From positions 1-64,000 of the forward strand of contig NZ_PQFZ01000024.1 of the NCBI RefSeq assembly GCF_002917105.1: a stretch of DNA of 64,000 nt, given 5' to 3'. The stretch's first letter is position 1; the number at the start of each line of letters is the position of its first letter. Made by a program: the position numbers and the translations under genes. This DNA is from Allobosea psychrotolerans. Lineage in GTDB: Bacteria; Pseudomonadota; Alphaproteobacteria; Rhizobiales; Beijerinckiaceae. A model generated the notes under the pieces. That model was not told the DNA's origin. It was given only the letters and a program-made list of their open reading frames with translations, and made no database searches. Positions 26,260-34,795 of the stretch are shown one piece after another.

Positions 26260-27408
26260 TCAACAGCGGCGCAGATCAGCCAGATTGCGCGCGCCGAGCA
26301 TGCCCATCGTCACATTGAGTTCATGGGTCAGGAGATCGAGGACGCGCCCTGCCCCATCACTGCCCCCGATCGCGACGCCGTAGAGCGTCGCACGGCCGAT
26401 CAGGACGCCGCTTGCGCCCAGCGCCAGGAAACGGGCGATGTCGGCGCCACGGCGCACGCCGCTATCGGCGAGGATCTCCATGCGGCCCCCAATCGCCGCG
26501 ACGATGGCGGGCAGGACCTCGGTCGGGCCGGGCGCACAGTCGAGATTGCGGGCGCCATGGTTCGAGACCACGATCGCATCGACGCCATGGGAGAGCGCGG
26601 TCAGCGCATCGTCGACGCGCAAGATGCCCTTGAGGATGAGCTTGCCCTTCCAGCGCTGGCGCAGCAGGCGGACATCCTCCCAGGTCACGTCGGCGGCGAG
26701 GTTCAGCTCGTCGGAGAGCGAGCTCCGCCCGAGCTGGGTGCGGAACTCGTCGGGATAATGCGCATAGGTCGGCACGCCCGAGGCGAGCAGCGAACGCAGC
26801 ATCACTGACGCCGTCCAACGCGGATGCAGCATCAGGTCGATGCCGGCGCGCACCGAGGCCTTGAGTGGAATGCCGAAGCCGTTGCGCAGATTATATTCGC
26901 GGTTGGGCCCGACGGCGGTGTCGACCGTCAGCACCAGCGTCTCGGCCCCGGCCGCCCAGGCTCGGTCGATCAGCGCCAGCGTGCGCTGCCGGTTCTTCCA
27001 GACATAGAGCTGGAACCAGAGCTTTGCACCGGATTCCGCCGCGATGCGCTCGACCGAGGTGATCGACTGGGTGGAGACGCAGAAAGGGATGCCGGCGCGC
27101 GCCGCGGCCTTGGCGAGCGCGATCTCGCCATCATGCCAGACCAGCCCCGCCATGGCCGTGGGCGCGATCACCAGCGGAAGCGGCTGCGCTTGGCCGAGAA
27201 TTTCCGCCTCAAGCGAACGCTGGGAGACGTCGACCAGCACCGAGGGCGCGAGCCGGATCGCATCGAGCTGCCGCCGATTGCCGGAGATCGAGATCTCATC
27301 CTCGCTGCCGCGGTCGATATACTCGAACAGGCCGCGTGGCAGGCGGCGCCTGGCGGCCCTGCGCACGTCTTCGACATTGAGGATATGAGCGAAGGCGGGC
27401 TTGGTCAT
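26260..27408 (-). CDS. FMN-dependent alpha-hydroxyacid oxidase/dehydrogenase
   Basis: A 382-residue TIM-barrel flavoprotein of the L-lactate dehydrogenase/glycolate oxidase family. It has FEYIDRGSEDE (28-38), the FMN-binding IAPTAMAGLVWHDGE (81-95), WFQLYVWKNR (Tyr135), TVDTAVGPNREYN, Lys260 in ILKGI, and the catalytic His284-Arg287 in VSNHGARNLD. The usual reading is SNHGGRQLD, so two positions of the active-site loop differ. It would oxidise an L-2-hydroxyacid to the 2-oxoacid, passing electrons to quinone, cytochrome or O2. It overlaps the preceding cyclodeaminase homologue by 4 bp, in a tightly coupled operon. Confidence 0.88.
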   Translation of the reverse strand: MTKPAFAHILNVEDVRRAARRRLPRGLFEYIDRGSEDEISISGNRRQLDAIRLAPSVLVDVSQRSLEAEILGQAQPLPLVIAPTAMAGLVWHDGEIALAKAAARAGIPFCVSTQSITSVERIAAESGAKLWFQLYVWKNRQRTLALIDRAWAAGAETLVLTVDTAVGPNREYNLRNGFGIPLKASVRAGIDLMLHPRWTASVMLRSLLASGVPTYAHYPDEFRTQLGRSSLSDELNLAADVTWEDVRLLRQRWKGKLILKGILRVDDALTALSHGVDAIVVSNHGARNLDCAPGPTEVLPAIVAAIGGRMEILADSGVRRGADIARFLALGASGVLIGRATLYGVAIGGSDGAGRVLDLLTHELNVTMGMLGARNLADLRRC

Positions 27409-28373
27409 CGCGGCAACTTTACGCCGATGCCCGCAATGCGCGCCTTGGCGACGACCAGATGCGCAAGCGCGAGATCAGCCAGAGCGAAGCCGCGGAAGCA
27501 GAAGAAGGAACGGCGCCCGGCAGCAGTCGGATGTGGCGCGTCAGCGAGCTCGATGAGATTGTGCTGGAAGCGGACGGTCGTCACAGGCTGACCATCGACA
27601 TCATAGGGTGCGCTCGACTGGGCGAGGCTGTCGGTCGCGAGCACGTCGAAGGCAGGCAGCGTTTCCGGACGCCAGCTGCGGCCGAGATCGACGGCCGAGG
27701 CGAAGGCGACCGGCTTCAGCCTGTTGGCATCGAGGAAGGGCTGCAGCCCCGGCGCGCCGGGCACCATCGAGATCACGATGTCGCTTCGCGCGAGCAGCTG
27801 ATCCGCCTCATCGACCACCTCCCCTACGAGGCCCCGCAGGGAGGCGGCTTCGGCGAGGCTCTCGGCCGAGGCGCGGCTGCGGCTGAACAGCAGGGCGGAG
27901 GTCAGGCCCGGATAGAGATCGAGAAAGGCCGCGAGATGGGCGTGCGCCTGCAGCCCGCAGCCAACGAATCCGATCGTGCGCGGCGCCGGCGGGGCGAGCC
28001 TGGATGCCGCAGCCGCCGACAAGGCAGCGGTGCGGATCAGCGTGATCTCGTCACCATCGAGCACCGCGATCGGCGCGCCGCTGGCATAATCGCTGACGCA
28101 GATCAGCGCATTGATGCCAGGCACCGGGCTTTTGGGCGGTACGGGCGCCATCGCCACCCATTTCAGCGTGGCGATGGACTGCGCCGAGGAGGCCGCCGTC
28201 ATCGCCTGGAAACCATGGCCGGGACCGAGACCGAGCGCGCTCTTCGGCAAGCTCTGGTTCAGCCCGGCGGCGTGGTCGCGAAAGGCCTGCAATACGGCCT
28301 CGCGCGCCTCCGACGGCGCAATGGCAAGCGCCTGAACATCGGCGCGCGAGAGATAAAGCAACTCATTGCCCAT
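27405..28373 (-). CDS. Ornithine cyclodeaminase / mu-crystallin family protein
   Basis: A 322-residue NAD(P)-binding protein. The substrate part includes LYLSRADVQAL and LPKSALGL. The dinucleotide-binding loop is TIGFVGCGLQAHAHLAAF (about 137-154), preceded by DGDEITLIRTAALSAAAASRL, which carries the conserved Arg-Thr of the family. Members include ornithine cyclodeaminase, ketimine and delta-1-pyrroline-2-carboxylate reductases, and amino acid dehydrogenases. Sitting beside a DadA-like oxidase and a DapA-like lyase, an imino-acid reductase role is plausible, but the residues that separate these activities cannot be read with certainty. The start overlaps the previous stop, so translation is coupled. 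Confidence 0.85.
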   Translation of the reverse strand: MGNELLYLSRADVQALAIAPSEAREAVLQAFRDHAAGLNQSLPKSALGLGPGHGFQAMTAASSAQSIATLKWVAMAPVPPKSPVPGINALICVSDYASGAPIAVLDGDEITLIRTAALSAAAASRLAPPAPRTIGFVGCGLQAHAHLAAFLDLYPGLTSALLFSRSRASAESLAEAASLRGLVGEVVDEADQLLARSDIVISMVPGAPGLQPFLDANRLKPVAFASAVDLGRSWRPETLPAFDVLATDSLAQSSAPYDVDGQPVTTVRFQHNLIELADAPHPTAAGRRSFFCFRGFALADLALAHLVVAKARIAGIGVKLPR

Positions 28374-29647
28374 CAGCCGAACCTCTTTGCCGAATAAGGC
28401 GCCGCGTCGAAAGGCGGGGCCTGCCCGTCAATCAGCGCCGCGACCAGCTTCGCCGTGGCCGGAGCCTGGATCAGCCCGGTATGGGCATGGCCGAAGGCGT
28501 GGACCACATCCGGGCAGGCCGAGGCCGCCCCGATACAGGGCAGCCCGTCCGGCGTCGAGGGGCGATGGCCCATCCAGCGGTTGATCCCGGCGCGCTCGAA
28601 CCGCTCGGCGAGTGCGGGAAACATGGCGCGGGCGAAGCCGAGCAGGATATCGGCGCGGCGCCAGTCCGGCGGCGTCGAGACCGAAGCAAGCTCGACCTGC
28701 CCGGCGAGCCTCAGGCCCTGCGGCGTGGAGACCACGCCCATCTTGCCGTCGGACGGCATCAGCCCGGCGCCGAGCTCCACACCCGGATCGGAGATCACGA
28801 CGTGATAGCCGCGCTCCGAGATCAAAGGCACGGCGTCGCCGGCCTCACGGGCTAGGTCGCGCGAACCGATGCCGGCTGCAATCACCGCGCGGTCGCAGGC
28901 GACGGGACCACGATCGGTCTCCACAGCTTGCAAGCGGCCACCGGTGATGCTGAAGCCTGTGGCGCAGGCCGTGACGCGCGTCGCCCCGCGATGCAGCGCC
29001 AGTTCGGCGAGCGCCCGGCAATAGGCGCCGGGATCGGCGACCTGGCCGCCATCGTCGAGTCTTGCCCCAAAGCGATAGGCCGCCCCGAGCTGCGGAACGA
29101 GGCGGCGCAGTTCATCCTCTTCGATCTGCGAGAAGCGCACGCCAAGCGCCTTGCGCATCTCCCATTCGCGGGCTTCCGCCAGGAACTCGGCGCGATCGCG
29201 ATAGACGAAGATCAGCCCCTCCCTGCGGATCAGCTGGGGCACGCCGGCCTCCTGCGCCAAGGCGGCGTGGTCGGTGACCGTGTCCTTGCAGAGCGGGTAG
29301 CGCGCCGCGACGCAGGCCTCGATCTGCGCCCAGTTGCGCCCGGCGAGGACGAAGCGGAGGAGCCAGCCGGCGAGCCCGGGCAGATCACGCCAGCGGATCA
29401 CGAAGGGGCCGGTCGGATCGAGCAGGAAGCCCGGGACCTTGCGCCAGAGGCCCGGCACGGAGATCGGCATGATCGAAGCCGGGCTGAGCCAGGTGCCGTT
29501 GCCATAGGAGGCCGCCTGCCGGCCGCCCGGCTCCTCGGGCTCGATCAGAACAACCTTGTGCCCACAGCGCTGGATCTCCAGCGCCGCGCAGAGGCCGATG
29601 ATGCCGGCGCCGATCACGGCGACGGTCCGGGAAGCCTCGCGCGCCAT
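28373..29647 (-). CDS. DadA-like FAD-dependent amino acid oxidoreductase
   Basis: A 424-residue DAO-family flavoprotein. The FAD-binding VAVIGAGIIGLCAALEIQRCGH is near residues 9-30, followed by the DadA-type QAASYGNGTWLSPASIMP. The C-terminal FAD-contact region is GHRPSTPDGLPCIG and GHAHTGLIQAPATAKLVA. It is closest in style to D-amino acid or D-hydroxyproline dehydrogenases, which convert an amino or imino acid to the imino/oxo form at the membrane. Its start lies 13 bp after the ABC ATPase gene and its end touches the next gene, so importer and oxidase are co-expressed. The exact substrate is unknown. Confidence 0.88.
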   Translation of the reverse strand: MAREASRTVAVIGAGIIGLCAALEIQRCGHKVVLIEPEEPGGRQAASYGNGTWLSPASIMPISVPGLWRKVPGFLLDPTGPFVIRWRDLPGLAGWLLRFVLAGRNWAQIEACVAARYPLCKDTVTDHAALAQEAGVPQLIRREGLIFVYRDRAEFLAEAREWEMRKALGVRFSQIEEDELRRLVPQLGAAYRFGARLDDGGQVADPGAYCRALAELALHRGATRVTACATGFSITGGRLQAVETDRGPVACDRAVIAAGIGSRDLAREAGDAVPLISERGYHVVISDPGVELGAGLMPSDGKMGVVSTPQGLRLAGQVELASVSTPPDWRRADILLGFARAMFPALAERFERAGINRWMGHRPSTPDGLPCIGAASACPDVVHAFGHAHTGLIQAPATAKLVAALIDGQAPPFDAAPYSAKRFG

Positions 29648-29660
29648 CGCCCTGATCCGC

Positions 29661-30422
29661 TCAGCCGCGATTGTGAAAATGGCTCAGGAAGGCGCGGGTC
29701 GCGTCCTGCACCGGGTTCTCGATGACCTCGCGGGCCGGCCCTTCCTCGACGATCACGCCGTCGCGCATGAAGATGACGCGGTCGGCGACTTCGCGCGCGA
29801 AGCCCATCTCATGGGTGACGATGATCATGGTCATGCCCTCGGCGGCGAGATCGCGCATCACGCCCAGGACCTCGCCGACGAGTTCGGGATCGAGCGCCGA
29901 GGTCGCCTCGTCGAACAGCATCACCTCCGGCTCCATGGCAAGCGCACGGGCAATCGCGACGCGCTGCTTCTGGCCGCCCGAAAGCTTGTTGGGGAAGACA
30001 TCGACCTTGTCGCTCAGGCCGACCTTGGCGAGCAGCCGGCGCGCCAGCGCCTGCGCCTCGGCTTTGGGCATGTTCTTCACCGAGAGCGGTCCCTCCATGA
30101 CGTTCTCGAGGACGCTCATATGCGGGAACAGGTTGAAGTGCTGGAACACCATGCCGGTATTGGAGCGGAAGCGGGCCTGCTCGCGCACGCCCGGCAGCTT
30201 CGAGCTGTCGCCGAAGGAGAAGCTGCTCTCGCCGATCCGGATCTTGCCGCCTTCGGGGATCACCAGCAGGTTCAGGCAGCGCAGCAGGGTCGATTTGCCG
30301 GAGCCCGACGGGCCGATCAGCGCGACCACCGCGCCGGGCTCGACGGTGAGGTTGATGTCGCGCAGCACCGTGAGCGAGCCGAAGCTCTTGCGCAGGCCGG
30401 AGACCTCGATCTTGGGGTTCAT
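29661..30422 (-). CDS. Polar amino acid ABC transporter, ATP-binding protein
   Basis: A 253-residue ATPase energising the importer encoded just upstream. Walker A is GPSGSGKST (about 38-46), the Q-loop is MVFQHFNLFPHMSVLENV, the signature is LSGGQKQRVAIARAL, Walker B is VMLFDEATSALDPE, and the switch is VTHEMGFAREVADR. These are the hallmarks of the GlnQ/HisP group. It is separated by 10 bp from the permease gene. A cytoplasmic dimer is expected at the membrane. Confidence 0.93.
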   Translation of the reverse strand: MNPKIEVSGLRKSFGSLTVLRDINLTVEPGAVVALIGPSGSGKSTLLRCLNLLVIPEGGKIRIGESSFSFGDSSKLPGVREQARFRSNTGMVFQHFNLFPHMSVLENVMEGPLSVKNMPKAEAQALARRLLAKVGLSDKVDVFPNKLSGGQKQRVAIARALAMEPEVMLFDEATSALDPELVGEVLGVMRDLAAEGMTMIIVTHEMGFAREVADRVIFMRDGVIVEEGPAREVIENPVQDATRAFLSHFHNRG

Positions 30423-30432
30423 CGTCGTGGCC

Positions 30433-31101
30433 TCAGTTGCTGTGAGCGAGCTGCTTTTCCGCCCGCTTGACGATCGCCGTCAGCGGCAGAAGCACGACGA
30501 CATAGATGGCGGCGACGACGGTGTAGACCTCGAGCGCGCGATAGGTGTCCATTGCCGCGACCTGACCTTGATAGAGCAGATCGGGCACCGCCAGCACGGA
30601 GACCAGCGAGGTGTTCTTGAACTGGATGATCGACTGGTTCATCAGCGGCGGGATCATGCGCTTGATCGCCTGAGGCAGCACGATGCGCCGCATCACGCGG
30701 GCCGGCGTCATGCCCAGCGCGAGCCCGGCCTCGCTCTGCCCGGGCTCGATCGAGACGATGCCACCCCGGATCACCTCCGCGTAAAAGGAACCGCCATAGA
30801 GCGAGAGCGTCACGACCGCGGCGGTGAGCGCGTCGAGCTTGATGCCGGTCAGGATCGGCAGCGCGTAGTAGAACCACAGCAGCAGCACGAGCAGCGGCGT
30901 CAGCCGGAACATCTCGATATAGGCCCAGGACAGCCAGCGCAGCACCGGCGAGCGCGAGATCTGGGCGATCCCGGCGACAAGCCCGACCGCCATGCCGAGC
31001 ACGACGATCGCGATCGTCAATCCGATTGTCACCGCTGTCCCGGTCAGGAAGAGCCAGCGATAGCCCCAGATGACGTCAAAGTGCCAAGTGTAACCCATCA
31101 T
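30433..31101 (-). CDS. Polar amino acid ABC transporter, permease
   Basis: A 222-residue membrane protein of the HisMQ type with about five TM helices (first about 14-43) and the EAA loop SEAGLALGMTPARVMRRIVLPQAIKRMIPPL. Only one permease gene occurs in this operon, whereas most such importers have two, so it presumably forms a homodimer. It lies between the hairpin region at 31158-31209 and the ATPase gene. Confidence 0.92.
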   Translation of the reverse strand: MMGYTWHFDVIWGYRWLFLTGTAVTIGLTIAIVVLGMAVGLVAGIAQISRSPVLRWLSWAYIEMFRLTPLLVLLLWFYYALPILTGIKLDALTAAVVTLSLYGGSFYAEVIRGGIVSIEPGQSEAGLALGMTPARVMRRIVLPQAIKRMIPPLMNQSIIQFKNTSLVSVLAVPDLLYQGQVAAMDTYRALEVYTVVAAIYVVVLLPLTAIVKRAEKQLAHSN

Positions 31102-31157
31102 GCTCAGTAACCCATGCCCAACCTGCTACGGCGCAGCTCTCGGCCCGCTATACGGCG

Positions 31158-31209
31158 CCATTCCACGAGAATGGTGGCCTGCGGCTCCCCGCGCGAACCG
31201 CGGGGAGCC
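31158..31209 (-). promoter_or_regulatory. Double stem-loop between binding-protein and permease genes
   Basis: Two perfect hairpins occupy the 117-bp gap: CCATTC-CACGA-GAATGG (31158-31174), and an 11-bp stem GGCTCCCCGCG (31183-31193) pairing with CGCGGGGAGCC (31199-31209) around CGAAC. They start 10 bp after the binding-protein stop on the minus strand and lack a U tract. Such structures typically protect the upstream mRNA or attenuate read-through, giving more binding protein than permease. That role is inferred. Confidence 0.6.
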
Positions 31210-31218
31210 GGGCGACAT

Positions 31219-32067
31219 TCAGAGCGTGATGCCCGGGGGCAGATCGTCCGGCATCACGCCGACCTGCTCGAGGCTGGAGACGACGGCTTCGCGAACCAGC
31301 CCGAGGCCGCGCGCGTAGACGATCCAGGTGTTGACGAAGTCGCGCCAGGTCTTGTCCGGTTCCCGACGGAACGCGGCATTCGAGGTCGAGCCGAAGAAGG
31401 GCTGAGGCACGATCACCTTGCCGAGAGCGGCATCGGCCTTCACGGCCCGTACGCCGCCCATCCAGAAGATGCACTGCGCATCGACACGGCCGCTGCGCAG
31501 CGCCAGCATAGCCTCGCTGATGGTCTTGAAGCGCGTGATCTGCGCCTTTGGGCACAGGCGCGACGCGATCTGGTCGTGCGCCGAACCGACATCAACTGAA
31601 ATCTTGATCTCGGGCTTGTTCATGTCGGCCCAGCTCTTGGGCTCGAACCCCGGCTTGGCGATGACGACCAGCGCGCTGTCGTAAACAGTACCGGAGAAAT
31701 CAACCGCCATGGCCCGCTTTGGCGTGGGGTTGAGGCCGAACATGATGTCGATCTTATCGGCCTGGAGATCGAGGACGGCGTTGCCCCAGGTCGTCTCGAC
31801 GAGTTCGAGCTCGACCTCCATATCGGCCGCGAGCGCCGCGCCGATCGTGTAGAAATGGCCGGCCCATTTGCCCGTCGCCGGGTCCTTCATGAACCAGGGG
31901 GCGCTGGAGGTCACCGCGCCGAGGCGCAGCTTCTTCTTGGCCATGACTCGGTCGAAGGTGTTTTGCGACGCGCTTTGGGCGCTGGCGCTGCTGGATGCCA
32001 GCGACAGCGCGGTGGCTGCCACGGCGCCGGCGCCGATCAGGCCGGCGAGATCCCTGCGTGCAATCAT
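31219..32067 (-). CDS. Polar amino acid ABC transporter, substrate-binding protein
   Basis: A periplasmic family-3 solute-binding protein. The start at 32067 is chosen for its GGGAG site, giving 282 residues; an ATG at 32196 would overlap the upstream gene. The signal peptide (1 to about 31) begins MIARRDLAGLIGAGA, a twin-arginine-like pattern, and ends ASSSASAQ. The mature protein has KLRLGAVTSSAPWFMKDPATGKWAGHFYTIGAALAADM, TTWGNAVLDLQADKIDIMFGLNPTP and a hinge typical of the family. The lobe that normally contacts the alpha-carboxylate (Arg/Asp) is only partly recognisable, so the ligand could be an amino acid or a related small acid. Confidence 0.9.
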   Translation of the reverse strand: MIARRDLAGLIGAGAVAATALSLASSSASAQSASQNTFDRVMAKKKLRLGAVTSSAPWFMKDPATGKWAGHFYTIGAALAADMEVELELVETTWGNAVLDLQADKIDIMFGLNPTPKRAMAVDFSGTVYDSALVVIAKPGFEPKSWADMNKPEIKISVDVGSAHDQIASRLCPKAQITRFKTISEAMLALRSGRVDAQCIFWMGGVRAVKADAALGKVIVPQPFFGSTSNAAFRREPDKTWRDFVNTWIVYARGLGLVREAVVSSLEQVGVMPDDLPPGITL

Positions 32068-32192
32068 GTCGATTCTCCCGATTGTTGAAAACAAGCCTCG
32101 TAACCGATGAGGCAGGCACCCGCTTGCGTTGGCGGGCCTTCCGTCCTGCGCCCCCCTCATCGAAGGCGACAGCGGATCGTCCCCCGGCTTCC

Positions 32193-33620
32193 TCACATGG
32201 GCTTGGCCGTGAGGAGGACGCCGGGGTTCATCAGATTCTGCGGATCGAACAACGCCTTGACCCGCCCCATCAATTCGTAGCGAAGCGGGTCGGCGAGACG
32301 CTCCAACTCCTCGGTGAGCTTGCGGCCGACACCGTGTTCGGCGCTGAAGGTGCCCTCGAAGACCGCGGCCGCATCATGGATCGCCCGCTCGACCTCGAGC
32401 ACGAAGGCGTCCTCATCCTCCAGGCTGTTCCAGAATTCGCGCTGGAACATCAGGATGTAATGCACATTGCCGTCGCCGAGATGGCAGACCACCTGCGTCA
32501 CCGCCTGCGGAAAGCGCTCGGCGGCGACCTTGTCGGCGGCCGCGATGAAGGCGGCCGCATCCGAGGTACGCACCGCCACGTCATGGACGATGCCGATGCC
32601 TTCCTTCTTGTTCGCCTCCGAGACGGAATGGCGGACATGCCAGAAATCGGCGGCCTGCTGTTCGGACGTCGCCACGATCGCATCGATGATGCCGCCGCTC
32701 TCCAGGGCGGCGCCCAGCACCTCTTCCAGGATCGCATTCAGCGCGGTCGTGGCGTCCTCGCTGCCGAGCTCGATGAGCAGCGACCAGGCCGGGATCTCGG
32801 CGAAGGGAATGCGCACCCGCTCCTCATGCCGGCGCACCAGCTCGAACTGCGAGGCCGAGACCAGCTCAAAAGCCTGGATATAGGAGCCGGCGCGGCCCTG
32901 CAGCGCCGTCAGCAGCGAAACCGCCGCCGCCGGATCGGCAACCGAAACCCAGGCATGGGCCGTGTTCGGCGTCTGGGGGTGGAGCCTGAGCGCCGCCCCG
33001 GTGATGATGCCGAGCGTGCCTTCCGCGCCGATGAAGAGATGGCGCAGCATGTAGCCGGTATTGTCCTTGCGCAGCCCGGCGAGGTCGGTGAGCACGCGCC
33101 CGTCGGCCAGCACGATCTCGAGCCCGGCGACGAGATCTCGCATCGGCCCGTAGCGCACGACGCCGGTCCCGCCGGCATTGGTCGAGATCAGGCCGCCGAT
33201 CTGGGCGCTGCCTTCGCTGCCGAGATGCAGCGGGAACTGGCGCCCTGCCCTCACGGCCGCCTCATGGAGATCCCCGAGGACGACGCCGGCATCGACGGTG
33301 GCGATCCCGGTCGCCTGGTCGAGCGCGCGGATGCGGTTCAATCGGCGCAGCGAGAGCACGACCCCGATCTTGCCCGGCCGGTCGCTCTCCGGCACCGCGC
33401 CGAAACACAGCCCGGTATTGCCGCCGACCGGGAAGACCGGTTGCCCCTCAGCAGCGCAGAGCGCAACCACGGCCGAAACCTCGGCCGTGGTCGCCGGAGA
33501 CACCACGCAAAGCGCCTGCCCGCGCCGGCGCTGGCGCCAATCCGTGAGCCAGGGCTCCATCTCACCGGGATCGGTGATCAGGCCCTTGTCTCCGACGATG
33601 GCGCGCAACTGCTCGAGCAC
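32193..33620 (-). CDS. FAD-linked D-2-hydroxyacid dehydrogenase (GlcD/D2HGDH-like)
   Basis: A 475-residue flavoprotein with an N-terminal PCMH-type FAD domain (about residues 35-215: FPVGGNTGLCFGAVP, HLGSEGSAQIGGLISTNAGGTGVVRYG, FIGAEGTLGIITGAALRL) and a C-terminal FAD-oxidase domain holding the metal/substrate segment CHLGDGNVHY and SAEHGVGRKLTEEL. The family includes D-lactate, glycolate and D-2-hydroxyglutarate dehydrogenases. It follows the DapA-like gene by 18 bp. A pathway intermediate with a D-hydroxyacid is implied. Along with GhrA and the FMN oxidase it is the third 2-hydroxyacid enzyme in this run. Confidence 0.9.
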   Translation of the reverse strand: MLEQLRAIVGDKGLITDPGEMEPWLTDWRQRRRGQALCVVSPATTAEVSAVVALCAAEGQPVFPVGGNTGLCFGAVPESDRPGKIGVVLSLRRLNRIRALDQATGIATVDAGVVLGDLHEAAVRAGRQFPLHLGSEGSAQIGGLISTNAGGTGVVRYGPMRDLVAGLEIVLADGRVLTDLAGLRKDNTGYMLRHLFIGAEGTLGIITGAALRLHPQTPNTAHAWVSVADPAAAVSLLTALQGRAGSYIQAFELVSASQFELVRRHEERVRIPFAEIPAWSLLIELGSEDATTALNAILEEVLGAALESGGIIDAIVATSEQQAADFWHVRHSVSEANKKEGIGIVHDVAVRTSDAAAFIAAADKVAAERFPQAVTQVVCHLGDGNVHYILMFQREFWNSLEDEDAFVLEVERAIHDAAAVFEGTFSAEHGVGRKLTEELERLADPLRYELMGRVKALFDPQNLMNPGVLLTAKPM

Positions 33621-33638
33621 GACAGGGTCCTTCCGGGA

Positions 33639-34538
33639 TCAGGCGAGGTTGATGGCTTTGGCGCCTTGCGCGGCGACCTTCAGCTTCGCCAGCGTCTCCG
33701 GGCTCGGGCCCAGCAGCGGCAGGCGCACACCGCCGACAGGCATGCCGGCGAGCTCCATATAAGTCTTCAGCGGGCCAGGATTGGTCTCGATATAGATCGC
33801 GTCGGTGACCGGATCGATCTTGTCCTGAAGCTTGAGGGCCTCCTTGAGCTTGCCCTGCCGGGCGAGCTCGAAAATCTCGATCCAGATCTTCGGATAGATC
33901 GTCGCGGATGCGAGGACGCCGCCCTTGGCGCCTAGCGCGATATGGGTGGCGAAGAGCGGCTCCTCGCCGCTCAGGATCGCGATCTTGTCGCCGGCATATT
34001 TCACCGTGCGGATGAAGTCCGGCATGTCATAGGAGGAGTATTTCATGCCGATGATCGAGCGGTCCTCGGCCATGGCCTGGACCGTGTCGGCGAAGGCCGC
34101 GACCGTGGTGCGGCGCGGGATCTGATAGAGCATCACAGGCAGATCGAGCGCATCCCGGTAGCGGCGGAAATAGGCGCGCATGCCTTCTTGCGTGCCCGGA
34201 GCGTAATAGGGCGTCACTGTCATCACCGCGGCGGCACCGGCGGCAGCGAAGTCGCGGCCGGCTTCCAGCGCATCCTCGAAACCGGTCGAGAGCACGCCGG
34301 GGATGACCGGCTTGCCGTCGGCCGCCTCGACGCAGGCCGCGACGATGTCGCGGCGCTCGCTGCGGGAAAAGGCCGGATACTCGCCGGTGCCGCCGATCGG
34401 CACGATGCCCTGGGCTCCGGCGGCGAGCTGGAAGCGAACGAGCGCCTGCAACCCCTTGATATCGACGGCCCCGTCCTGCGTCAGCGGGGTGACGATCGCG
34501 GTGTAGAGGCCGCTCAAATGATCTTGCGTGAGTGTCAT
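33639..34538 (-). CDS. DapA-family class I lyase/aldolase
   Basis: A 299-residue TIM-barrel enzyme forming a Schiff base with a 2-oxoacid. The catalytic Lys166 sits in IIGMKYSS and Tyr138 in LYQIP. The carboxylate-binding motif is GGTGEY (49-54) rather than the GTTGE of dihydrodipicolinate synthase, which argues against lysine synthesis. Relatives include N-acetylneuraminate lyase, 4-hydroxy-2-oxoglutarate aldolase, 5-dehydro-4-deoxyglucarate dehydratase and pyrroline-4-hydroxy-2-carboxylate deaminase. It is the promoter-proximal gene of the minus-strand run, about 139 bp from the palindrome at 34677-34698. The most likely job is the carbon-carbon cleavage or deamination step of the pathway. 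Confidence 0.88.
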   Translation of the reverse strand: MTLTQDHLSGLYTAIVTPLTQDGAVDIKGLQALVRFQLAAGAQGIVPIGGTGEYPAFSRSERRDIVAACVEAADGKPVIPGVLSTGFEDALEAGRDFAAAGAAAVMTVTPYYAPGTQEGMRAYFRRYRDALDLPVMLYQIPRRTTVAAFADTVQAMAEDRSIIGMKYSSYDMPDFIRTVKYAGDKIAILSGEEPLFATHIALGAKGGVLASATIYPKIWIEIFELARQGKLKEALKLQDKIDPVTDAIYIETNPGPLKTYMELAGMPVGGVRLPLLGPSPETLAKLKVAAQGAKAINLA

Positions 34539-34676
34539 CCGACTTGATCCTTGCGCCTAGCTCTGCCGCCTTCGCATCCGGAACCGGCGCCATGCCGGCC
34601 CCGAAGAAGTTTTGCCGGCGCGCTGTCGGAAACGCAGCCTCATCGACGATCCAGAGGCTGTCAACATGAAAATAGA

Positions 34677-34698
34677 AAAATGTCTTATACGACATTTT
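34677..34698. promoter_or_regulatory. Perfect palindrome AAAATGTC-N6-GACATTTT between divergent units
   Basis: Eight-base arms are exactly complementary around TTATAC. A further ATGTC half-site follows at 34699-34703. It lies in the 257-bp gap between the DapA-like gene and the XRE-cupin regulator, in locally AT-rich DNA. It is the obvious candidate operator for that regulator controlling both directions. The central TTATAC also resembles a -10 hexamer. Confidence 0.6.
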
Positions 34699-34795
34699 AT
34701 GTCGAGAACGGGCAGACAGCGCGCTTCCCTTGGACTAAGCTGCGGATTAAGAGGTGCTCTCACTGGTTGCACTGGATCGCTGAGGGAGAAGCAGC

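Noticed and set aside
25222..34538. A standard trans-4-hydroxyproline degradation cluster
   Set aside because: DadA-, DapA- and cyclodeaminase-like genes fit, but the epimerase (proline racemase family) and a linked ketoglutarate semialdehyde dehydrogenase are missing. The aldehyde dehydrogenase at 22113 is a separate unit.
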